From: Polyodon spathula
Lineage: Eukaryota > Chordata > Actinopteri > Acipenseriformes > Polyodontidae
Direction of reading: 5' to 3'
Assembly (NCBI RefSeq): GCF_017654505.1
Contig: NC_054547.1
Location: forward strand, 23,178,346-23,242,345
DNA: 64,000 nucleotides
A model generated the notes under the pieces. That model saw only the letters and a list, made by a program, of their open reading frames with translations. It was not told the origin of the DNA and made no database searches. Position numbers and translations under genes: made by a program. Positions 37,272 to 47,691 of the stretch are shown here, in pieces. Within the stretch, counting starts at the first letter, position 1. Every line of letters starts with the position of its first letter.

Positions 37272-37559
37272 GTAACTGTCACAGAGATGGCCGAAGTGGG
37301 CGGCGTCAGAACCAGGAATGAATGCACAAAACAGGACGGATGAAATGAAATGATGATGGCTCTTGGTTGCGCCGGTTTATTGCAAAATAAAAGGGTTTAA
37401 CAAACAAACAGAAACAGGACACCCAACCGCGAGTGGGTGAAAACATGTTGTTTTTATGCAGCTGTACCAAGACTCAACTGGTAATCAATCATTCAATTGG
37501 AGTCTCGGTACAACTGCACGTGAATTAATAAAGTGCAATTCCCTGTGCTCACATATTAC

Positions 37560-38883
37560 ACCATGTAACAAATTTTTTATTTTTTTGGTTCCTGGGTAGT
37601 AAGTGTTATTTCCTAATTGCTTATGCCTCAAAAGTATAGAAAATGGCTATTATTCCCCACAAACTTTGCTTTTGTGACAAGGACAGTGATATTTTGAAAT
37701 TTACCTATTTTCCAGAACATTCCAGATAGATTCAATGCTGAGTAAACTTGGAGTAACTTTTATAAATTTCTAGAACTTTCCAGTAATATAAATAGTAGTA
37801 TAAATACAGGGGCCTTAAGCCCACCAGTTCAGTTTAGTTCCAGCTGCCTAAGTGGATACATATCTGCATTTTTCTGAGATGGCATCAAGAGGCTGCAATG
37901 GTGACATTCCTGATGGGTCTCCAATGCGGTTTTACCAAGTTTCCCTGCTATCTTTGCCTTTGGGACAGCAGGGACGCCAAGGCGCACTACCACAGGCGGG
38001 ACTGGCCACAGCGGACCGAGTTCTCTGTGGGGAGGAACAAAGTCAAGTGGGAGCCACTGGTGGACCCCCGGAAGGTGCTGATGCCACCACTGCACATCAA
38101 ATTGGGCCTTATGAAACAATTTGTCAGAGCTCTAGATAAGGAATCAGCAGCCTTCAAGTACCTTCAAGACTTCGTCCCTAAGCTGTCTGAGGCAAAGGTC
38201 AAAGCCGGTGTCTTCGTCAGACCACAGATTAAGAAGATCCTGGAGTGCAATGAATTCCCCAAGAAGCTCACTAGTAAGGAGAAAGAGGCTTGGAACAGCT
38301 TTGTCTCAGTGGTTCGGGGCTTCCTGGGCAATCACAAGGCTGAAAACTATGTGGAGCTGGTTGAGACTCTGGTGAAGAACTACGGCACAATGGGCTGTAG
38401 GATGTCCCTCAAAGTCCATATCCTTGATGGTCATCTTGATAATCAAGCAGAATATGGGAGCGTACTCGGAGGAGCAAGGCAAGCACTTTCACCAGGATAT
38501 ACTGGACTTTGAACGCCGCTACCAAGGACAGTATAACGAGAACATGATGGGAGACTACATTTGGGGGCTGATTCGTGAAAGTGATTTACAGTATAATCGT
38601 AAATCCCGAAAAACTACTCACTTCTAAATCTTTTGTAGTCATTTTTGTATTACTTTAGTATAAATACATGTTAATTTGGATTCATATGTTGTTTTTTATG
38701 TTTTATGTTTTATGTGAACGAAAAGACCGTTTTCTCATTGGAAATAGGTAAATTTCAAACTATCACTGTGCTGGTCACAAAAGCAAAGTTTGTGGGGAAT
38801 AATAGCCATTTTCTATACTTTTGAGGCATAAGCAATTAGGAAATAACACTTACTACCCAGGAACAAAAATTGTGTTACATAGT
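37560..38883 (+). mobile_element. DNA transposon of an unnamed family, with long terminal inverted repeats
   Basis: The left end (ATGTAACA, then GGTTCCTGGGTAGTAAGTGT and on to ...GATATTTTGAAATTTACC) and the right end are inverted copies over about 140-150 bp. The element lies inside an LTR with TATTAC on each side. It carries a transposase-like frame (37898-38627). Partial 3' copies occur at 3558-3868 and 18898-19194. Confidence 0.8.
37898..38627 (+). pseudogene. Transposase-like protein fragment (uncharacterised family)
   Basis: The frame 37898-38512 reads GFTKFPCYLCLWDSRDAKAH, then WEPLVDPRKVLMPPLHIKLG, LMKQFVRALDKE, and MSLKVHILDGHLD. The frame then shifts by one, and 38424-38627 continues with GKHFHQDILDFERRYQG, the ENMMGDYIW stretch and DLQYNRKSRKTTHF before a stop. 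I recognise this arrangement (CYLCLWDSR, PPLHIKLGLMK, HQDI...RYQG) from many hypothetical transposon proteins of fish and arthropods, but cannot name its superfamily. The C-x2-C and late His/Asp residues may be metal or catalytic ligands; that is inference. The 5' end of the protein is missing, so the copy is short and frameshifted. Confidence 0.65.
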
Positions 38884-39159
38884 GTTATTACTTTTTACTT
38901 GCATGTGAAGTGCTGTGCAATCCTTGTGCCTAAATACAAAAATACATTTTAAACACTCGTGTTACACAGACCCGTTTATATCCCGTGTACCAATGACTAT
39001 ACACCAACATGGTTTGAAATGGTCTTTCTCAGTGTCTTCCTACAGTGAATTTTCCTTCAGTACTAAATTGAGTGTTTTATAGTTAGGGATGCCAACACAG
39101 TTTACTGTATTTCATAAAAGCGTGCTCGTGCCAGTACACTCGTCTCTGTGCATATTTGG

Positions 39160-39619
39160 TGTTATATGTATGATGGAATTGGTGCACGGGGTGTGTTTTT
39201 GTATGGGGAATATAGAGGTGGCTGGAGGGAGTTGAAATCCTCCTTGCAAAAACATGGGAATGTGGCTGGAGCTGTGAATTCAATAAATGATTAAATGATT
39301 AATTAAGGCTGTAGCCGCAGGGGTATATAAATAGGGTGATCACTGCTGTTACTTTGGTTAGTGTTGGGTTTTTATGTCTGTGGAGATGTTTTATGTTGCT
39401 GTGTCCATGTCCTGTTTGTTTACGCTTCGCAAGTGTTTTGTACAGCCTTTTATTTTGGCCCTTGCGCCTGTTATTTTATTAAATGTGTTTTGTTTAGAGT
39501 TTCTGTCCATGTTATTTTTGTTTGTGTATAATTAAAGGTGTGCATTAGCGCTTTACTGTACCTTCTGTGTCTGAGTCTCCCTTCCTGGTCTAAACACCAT
39601 TGCCAGTGATGTACTCACA
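39160..39619 (+). mobile_element. Solo LTR-like repeat, second copy of the 8.2-kb family
   Basis: It aligns with 8200-8655. It has a TATATAAATAGG box near 39332, a GCCTTTTATTTTGGCCCTT block, a TAATTAAAGGTGTGCATTAG poly(A)-region motif and an ACTCACA end at 39619. Its start resembles the LTRs at 57001 and 58261 (GGGAGTTGAAATCCTCC against GGGGTTAAAACTCCTCC), so these LTRs are distantly related. The left boundary is approximate. Confidence 0.6.
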
Positions 39620-41520
39620 CGTGCATATATAAAACCAATTTTTTTCAATATTTCTAATCACTTGGAGACCTATTTGCCAGATCTCAGTGAAACTCAGGAG
39701 TGAAATAAATACGTAGACTGTGTGACTATTATAACCAATCTTCAACTGACAGAAAAGATTTGTTAAACAGGGAGCTGTTTGTCTATGGACACTTCTCTAT
39801 ACAATCTCTAGCCAATTTATTTCTCATCTGTTTAGTCAGGGAAGGTAGTTCTATCTTGGCACATATTGTTAGGCACAATGGTTATTGTTTTAAGCACAAG
39901 CTATTTCTTCAAACTGCTTTTTATTGAGTTATGCAAATAAAATAGGCTTTATCAATGGAAAAAAGAAGGAAACCAGAAACAATGTCTGAAATAAATAACA
40001 CACATTCTACAGTACAGAAGCGTGTTTCTTTCCTCTCTTTAACAGCTCATTTGACGCAGTGCAGTGTTTACAGTACTTTAATCCTAAGAGATTTGTACTG
40101 CAATGTGGTTTGAGTTATATATGTGTTTTTCAGCTAATTCAAAATCGAAGAGCTGTACAAAAATCAGCAGGTTTTGACCAATATTACACTGACAGTACTT
40201 TTTAAAATCATATATTGTACAAATGATTTCACTATATGCCCCCATCTTACCTAACAACATCTGTAAGAGCTAAAACAAGCAATATAGACGACGATGGGCA
40301 CTTAGGGATGATAACGCTCACAGATTTTGAAAATAAACAGATAATTAAAAAAAAATAGGATTATACATATATATTTTTCAGGAGGTGGCTTGAAACCTAG
40401 TTCTGGGAGACCGGGAGATCGAGTTTGACGCAGCTTTGCAATATATCAAGCACCAAGTCTCCCCTGGTGTGTCATGCAGTGGCCTGAAACCTAGTTTCTA
40501 GAAACCAAGTTCCAAGCCACACTTCTTGTTCCCTCAGCTTTACGTGTTCAATATCCTGTTATGTTCTGTATGATTCTCTACTATTGTTTCTGTTTACTAA
40601 CTAGTACAACAAAAATACTTCTGAAAAGACCCCTCCGGCCTTGTTGGGAATTGAGATGAAAAAGCACTTAACATTGTTCTACGCACTGCAACCCACAGGT
40701 GAAGAAATGTGCACTGAAACTTTATTTTCAGAAGTTTGCTGTTAGTAAGCATGGCCAATATCTGCCTTCATTACAGATTTTTTAAATCAGAACCTACACC
40801 CATACAAAGAGGAAACAATAAAATGGCTACAAAATATGTGTGCTGCAAGCCACTGCACTTAACTAAAAATGTCATCCAAATTTCCATTTCCTCGCTAGCC
40901 TGACTCTGAACAATCCCCCTGGATGAAGACAGGCTTCTCAGTCCAATCTTGCCTCTGCCTTCTCAAATAATCCATTTCCCTGCACTGTTTATTTCATTAT
41001 GCAGATCAGGAATATAAGATGATATTTTCTGAGTGTTCAGCTCCGCCAAGCTTTTGACACATTGGCATTAATATTATAAATATTCAAATAACTTTATTTA
41101 ACATTCAGCGGGTCTTGCGTGGTGGCAAGATTCACGGGCCATTGATTGAGTGTGGTTCCATATGGCTAAGTGCCCATTCATCATCACCACGTTATTTATG
41201 CATAATGCCACTGATCATCTCAAACCTCTCTCAGTCAGAGAGCCTGCCACATTTCCATTTAACTGCTACAACACTTCAGGATGGAGGAAATAAATAAGAA
41301 AATAAATAGAATTCCTCTGCAGAAATGAGTTATGACTGTAAACTTTCTGTTGTGTAAATGTCATTTTCTACCATGCGTAACCCAAATGAAATGCATGATC
41401 TAGGTTTCAGTTAACTGGACAGCTTTTTTATTGCATTTTTTTTTTAGCACCGTGAAGGGACCTTTACAGAACGAATCTCTTTTTTGCAATTACTTAAATA
41501 CTGTTTTTTTTAGTCTGTGT
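39620..41520. other. Intronic sequence with one small foldback
   Basis: Positions 40385-40520 form an inverted repeat: GTGGCTTGAAACCTAGTTCT against the reverse complement of TAGAAACCAAGTTCCAAGCC. The rest shows nothing I recognise. Positions 41100-41290 are less AT-rich and lack repeats. Confidence 0.45.
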
Positions 41521-41812
41521 TGAGGTGCTTTCACTCGAGCTCAGGAGCTGCTTTTCAGTTTTAGTTACCTGCCATGGATTTGCGTAATGTACACTAGAAC
41601 TGCCTTTGTGTCTTTCTAAAAGTAAGAGCCAGCGCCATCTAGTGATCTGCCACTTTGGATCAAGATTCCTTTTCTTTTTTTCTGTCAATACAATGACTGC
41701 AGTCCACTTGATATATTATTTATATAAAGACACATTGGCTGATCTAGCATGTTACATATTTCTATTGGAGGCAACTAGAACTGAAGAGCAGCTCCGAAGA
41801 TATAGCATCTTA
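41521..41812. mobile_element. Foldback MITE, family 1, copy 2
   Basis: This is a diverged copy of 4576-4850: GAGGTGCTTTCAC..GAGC, GGAGCTGCTTTTCAGTTTTA, CAGCGCCATCTAGTGATCTG, GGCTGATCTAGC and ACTAGAACTGAAGAGCAGCT. Its arms still pair. Confidence 0.75.
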
Positions 41813-41929
41813 ATGGACAGTAAAAAAAAAAAAAAAAAAATGAGTAGCTTTTAATAGTAGAATATATTAGTAGTCATAGTAGTAGTTGTAGCAGTCGTAG
41901 TATTAATTAATAATTATAATTAGTAAGAT

Positions 41930-41937
41930 AGATAGAT

Positions 41938-42033
<96 letters not shown>
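41930..42033. repeat. (GATA)n microsatellite
   Basis: About 25 GATA units with one early interruption. GATA arrays of this type are the Bkm-like repeats known from many vertebrate genomes. Confidence 0.95.
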
Positions 42034-42223
42034 CTATCTCACAATCGTGTTTGCACAACAGTGTTGTAATGACAGACTTCACTGGAAATCAATGAAGCTG
42101 GTCTGTGGTATAAGTCAGGGAAGTGAATGAACTCCTATACTCTGTTCCCTGGGGAGAGAGCAGCCTGCTGCTGTGGACAGGCACACTGTGCCTCAACATG
42201 GGCTTATCCACAAACAAAAAAAA

Positions 42224-42227
<4 letters not shown>

Positions 42228-42287
<60 letters not shown>
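42228..42287. repeat. (TA)n microsatellite
   Basis: About 30 TA units. Confidence 0.95.
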
Positions 42288-42289
42288 CT

Positions 42290-45200
42290 AAATTATGTTT
42301 AAAATGTCTTTTTTTTCAGAGAAGAGAAGTTCCTGTTTCTACCCGCATGGTGTCTTGATTCCTGTTGGAAAACAGTAGTACATACCCACACATTACCTTC
42401 CAGGCTGTAAGAGCAGTCTATATTTTTAATGAGAGGAGCAACTGTTATTTATGTCTCCTTTAAATCCAACTAAAAGTATGCAACTTTTCCTCAGAATCCT
42501 CATTATTGACAGTAATAAAAAGCAGGAGTGACTTAGAAGAAAAGGAAATGAACAATGCCTCTGTGTACATCCTTCATGGTTGCAATTGGCGCACAGAGAC
42601 TAGAGCTTTAATTCCCATCAGACTTAATACACAGAAGGCCTTTACCTAATGAAAATAAGTTTTAAAAAGAAAATGCACAATCTTACTTCTATGTTTCCCT
42701 CCCACATTCACTGCTTAAAAAGACAAAGCCTCTCTTTTCCGTCACTGAATGTCCTGTATTATATATATATATTTTTTTTTTGGTGAAGGATGACTGAATA
42801 GAATCTGCATTGCAAATACTAAGGGACGCCCCTCTCCCCCCGCCGCATCCCTTTTCAGTCCTGTCTTCTAATTAGCCTTTAGCGCTTATGTGTAAGACAA
42901 GAATAATAGGGAAAGAAGGCCGGGAGAAGGCGAGGGAACAGAGTGCCTCTCTGAATGGCCTAGCAGATGGGCCAGACTTCTTCAATTTGCTTCTGTGGTT
43001 GTTGTTGGCAAAACACAAAGCTGGAGAGAGTGGGGGTTGCTGGCAGGCACTGAGGGTGACAGGCCGCCCTCCATGCTGATCAGGGGACACTGTTGCAAAG
43101 TTGTCAATGGGGAGAAAAGGGGGTGGAGATAATGTAGCAGGGGTTTAAATAGTGTTGCATATATAAAGAATTTAGGATTTGAGGAAAAAACACTGATAAA
43201 AACACCCATGAAACCTAATAAATGAAACTTTTTTCATCCTAAAGAACACCAGAGAATAAAATTAAAAGTTTATTATAACAAAGCTACAGTGCACACTGTG
43301 ATTCCTATCTTTGTATTTTAATGTGAGCAGTTCCCAAGATGATTCAGCACGTCAGAACTTTACCACAAAGAACTGGTCAATTTATATGTGATCTTGTTTG
43401 GAATCCTTACTTAACTTTAAGGGCTACTATCAGCAGCAGGAGCATGCCATTTTGGCATGCAAGTCTGTGTTACTGTTGACAAATACTGTGGTGGATCTCT
43501 GAACTACTTGATGATGTTTTCTATATAAATAAGGCAACAATCAAAAAATGTTTGTTTTCCTTAAGTCAATTAAAAAAAGTTATAACCAATCAGGGAAGGG
43601 GTTTGGTCAGTAAGGGAATATCTGAAGCAACATTGTAATTGACATAAAAGGCAACAGATCATTTATGAAATACATACTAAAGAAAAACATTCTGCTGGGA
43701 GGAGTATTGAATAAGAGAGTTTCACTTTAAAACATTCTACATTGAGGATGAAACATGGGGCGAATTGTAAATCTCAATTAAAAAAAGAGAAGGAAACACA
43801 GTTCTTGGATCAAACAGCTAGTAGGTGGCAACCTCCAGCTCTATGACTATGTACATTCCTGCTACAAATTATTGATCAGTCGAGGCCCATTCCCATTACC
43901 AAGGACCACATGCGAACAAACCCTGCTTGAAAAGATGCTCCTTGAATATTCGAACATGCTAACAGCAAGTCGGCTTTCCACTCTCAAAAGAACATATTAT
44001 CCTCCAGCTTAAAGAACCAGCACTGGGTGGACTTGCTTTTCTTTTTTGTTATTTTGTTGTTTGTTAGTTTTATTTTTTCACACACACACAAAAAAAAGAC
44101 AGCTTATTTTATTACTGTTATTTTGCTTTAAAAAAAAGAAAAAAGAAAAGAAAAAAGACCTTCCAAAATTAACGGCTTGCTGTCTGAAGGGGCCTTTTGT
44201 AGCATGGCTGCCTGTGGAGCTGCCCGACATTATTAAGACATCAGAGGCATCAATGGCAGGCCCCACAGGCTGAATCTTAGTGCTAAGCCATAATGTTGTC
44301 ATGCTCAGGTAGATTCTAATAAGACTACTTCAGTCTGTATTGATTATCACTGATCATGCCAATGTTGTTTATTGGCTATGTTTAATTTTAAAGTTATTTA
44401 CAACTCACTTGTAGGCTTTTTCAATGTCCTTCCTAGCCTGTCATCAGTTTAGGAATGGTTTCTAAATTATTTCAAATTAGTGACGGTTCCCCCTATCAAT
44501 ATTTTTTATATAATTTCAATATCGCAATATCGTGGGATTAAAAAAAATAATAACGTTCGCGTGCAGAGACCATCAATTTAAAATGAATCGTTTCAAAGTG
44601 CACCAAATCTTAATCTGAGATGCAAGAATCCCAAACTGATCTTTCATTCCAAATCATCCCGACAGTTTGACGTGAAAAGTTCATCAGATCTTAAAGTTTT
44701 TTTTTTTTTTTTTTAAATCAATTTTGCTTTCCCGCATGGTTGCTGAACAAGCCAAAGGTGATTTTTGTCACCCTACAATCACGACAGAGATATGCCAGCG
44801 TTACTCATTTTTTCAAACAATCAATATAGTTTCCAGCTTTGTTGCAACATAAAATTATTTTCTTTTCGAAGGTAATTAGACAGTGCATGCTTTTTATTAA
44901 GACAAAAGGGATGACTTCACTACGAAAGTGTGTTTATATTTATATTATACACAGTGTGTGTTTATATTATCTTTTTTTATTTTATTTAGAATCCAGGGGC
45001 AAGGTTCATTGTAATGAAGGCTGTTATAGCAAGGGTGTACTGTATTTATTCCTTACTCAACCATTACCCATACACAGGGGAAACTATAACAGAGAAGGGC
45101 AGCCAAGCTAATTACAGGGTCATCTATTTATTTCAAGTTTATAAAACCATAAATAATATAAATAAAGTCTACAGATAATAGGGTGGGTTCAGAAAAGTTG

Positions 45201-45680
45201 GACTATCTAGGCTGTTTCCTTCTATTCCACTGAAAGGCAGAATAAGGTCTGATCTAGCTGAATGATTACAGGATGAAGTTTAATCCAAACTGACCCCTGC
45301 AGTGTTTACTTTACCTTTGTTTTATCCCATGCTGTCCATATCTCAGCAATATATTTTTCAACCTAATCCTTTATTGTTTTAATATTTTTATTCACACATC
45401 ATAGGTAAATCAACTAGGGAATTACTTTTCTCAAGTTTTACTTGGGAACATTCACCAGGTAACTAAGAATCATTGCAGTGTATCCAGGTCATGCTCCCTC
45501 CTGCAACAATGCTAGTGCTCTGATTGAAATGAGTGGCGTATTGAGGGAACAGAAAAGCAGCAGTGTTACAGGAGAGAGTGTGAACTGGATACACTGTGAT
45601 GTTTAGAAGACACATTCCTGAGTAAAAATTTAGAAATTTATATGAGTTGATTTATGACCCATGATGTGTAATTAAACATT
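42290..45680. other. Intronic sequence, nothing certain
   Basis: No gene or transposon is recognised. Two segments, 42860-43090 and 44165-44285, are richer in G+C and free of obvious repeats, which is what a conserved regulatory element would look like, but nothing here proves it. Confidence 0.35.
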
Positions 45681-46466
45681 TCAAAAGACTTTATAAAAGA
45701 CCAATGTAATGCTGTGATATGGACAATGTAGAATGCAGGATGCAGCAAAGGTAACATCATGCGCTTCTTGTAAACATTGCTGTTTTTGTTTGTAACACTT
45801 TAAGATAATAATGCAGCACCCAGTATTGCCTGTGATTACCTGGATGTGCCAGTTGGGCATCTGTGGGAGTTTTATTTGTGGCCACAATTCATAGAAGAAT
45901 GAGCCACAATCTTGCAACACATTTAGGAAGCTTGCAGAGTTAATGTCACAGCAACTCCAAGTTGCCACTGCAGCAATAGTGACCAGTGAGCACATAGAAA
46001 AAGGAGAGACTTTGGATCCCAACTCTACTTGGGCTCTCACACTAAACCTCTCTCCAGCACTGTTACTCGACATCTGTGGGCCTGCAAATTGAATAAAGCT
46101 CAGCTTGCTTTTTCTTAGAGTCTCCTCCATCTGGGATGCTATTCCAACTGTGCCTAAATTGAACATTAATTCCAGAAATCTTACAATTACTGTTAGACAT
46201 GACAGTGTATCATTCGAACACAGGCATTTTACTGTATTAACTGTTGTTTTAATGTATTTTCCAGTTTTAATTTGATTACTGTATTGTATGTGTTTTATTG
46301 TAATTGTATAATTGCATAATGTGACACAATGTGTGGTGCTGTTGCCTTCTGTAATGTCCCCCAGGGTGCCTTTAATGAGCTGTTGGATCAAATTAAATAA
46401 GCTTTTTTTGATTGCAGTAGATTTGGTAGGACTCAAATACATGGTATGCCAGTTTTGAGCTGTCAC
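45681..46466 (-). CDS. 261-codon open frame of unknown nature
   Basis: An uninterrupted minus-strand frame of 261 codons with ATG start, the longest non-Eph frame in the window apart from repeats. It has scattered cysteines (e.g. CLCSNDTLSCLT and ATWSCCDINSASFL) and no signal peptide, obvious transmembrane segment or known motif. There is no splice-site, promoter or transposon context to support expression. It may be a remnant of a DNA transposon or simply a chance frame; I give it low weight as a real gene. Confidence 0.15.
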   Translation of the reverse strand: MTAQNWHTMYLSPTKSTAIKKSLFNLIQQLIKGTLGDITEGNSTTHCVTLCNYTITIKHIQYSNQIKTGKYIKTTVNTVKCLCSNDTLSCLTVIVRFLELMFNLGTVGIASQMEETLRKSKLSFIQFAGPQMSSNSAGERFSVRAQVELGSKVSPFSMCSLVTIAAVATWSCCDINSASFLNVLQDCGSFFYELWPQIKLPQMPNWHIQVITGNTGCCIIILKCYKQKQQCLQEAHDVTFAASCILHCPYHSITLVFYKVF

Positions 46467-47691
46467 ATTCTGAGGTCAACCCAAACTGCAACATACGTAT
46501 TTCTGGCTTTATTCATAAAGCAAAAGTATCTTAAATGAATCTAAACCTATTTTAAAATGTACGTGCGGCCAACCATAATACAACAGAGTTTTTCAAACAA
46601 GGGTAATAAGGCTTTGTTTAAGTCTTGGTCTTCAGTTCCATCAATCACTTACAGATGTGTATTTGCAGTAAAATAGTTAAACTGTGACTGGCTTTCAAAT
46701 TTGGCCACATGTAGCTAGAAAGGTGTTTAAGTAGCTTTATCTACGAGCCTGCATTTGTAGAATAGCGGTACATTGCAGAAGTGCAGATTTGAAATATAGC
46801 TTCTTCTACTTTAACTTTACCTGTACAAGAGGTAACCATGTGGAAATTTTAGTTAAAGCACTGATAAACATATGTCACAAATCAAGTTTAAATAGTTGTG
46901 TGATAGACCTGTACCATCACTGATTTCAGTAGATTTTAGAAAGCTTGTGAGAGAGTGACACAAAGGCTTAGAGTGCATACTGGTACAGCAAACATAACAT
47001 TTGAAGGGCAAGACTTCATTACGAAAAAAAGAAAAAACAAAACTGTAACAAAACTGCTACTTCTTTTGAGCAATGCACTCAAATTAACCTTACTAGTTTT
47101 GTGATTTGTGAATAAAATGGAGGTTGCTAAATGTGGTCTGTGGTGATTAACAAAAGACAGAGAGTAGAAATAAATACAAAGCCAAAGCAATTTACATAAA
47201 CAGCATTACATAAACACCCAAACAATTCATTTACTTGAAAGAAAACTCTTTATTTGAGCTGACAATGAGAAAATCCCTGTACTGGCAATGCTAGTGGACT
47301 CTGGAGGCTCAGCCAGCCCTTTGTTGCTGGCAAGGCACCACTCTCTCATTGGGAATTGTAAACCTTGGGTCTGGTCTCTCAGCATCTTACCTAGTGGTCT
47401 TCTGTGTGCAAAAACACTGGCAAACCCACTGCTGCCCCGTTCTATACAATATACTGGTGCGGTTTTAATGATTTACTGTACTCCATATCTGAAGACAACG
47501 AATCATATGTTCTAATTGGTAAGCCAATGAAATACAACTTATATATTTACTATAGTTCAAAAGCCATAGTTGACAGACTTTTGAGCTTTTCTTAGTAGCT
47601 TGTTACTAGTTTTGTAACATTAACAGCAGTGGGATTTTATTTTCCCGCTCCCTTCCCTCTGCATCTCTCTCACTGATGATAATAAAGACAC

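Larger units (their letters stand above)
37277..39010 (-). mobile_element. Family L LTR split by a DNA transposon
   Basis: The left part (37277-37559) begins TGTCACAGAGATGGCC after GTAAC and ends at GTGCTCACATATTAC. The LTR resumes at 38884 (TTTTTACTTGCATGTGAAGTG... CTATACACCAACAT) and stops near 39010, short of the usual ACA end. In the intact copies these two parts are adjacent. TATTAC on both sides of the insert looks like its target duplication. Confidence 0.8.
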
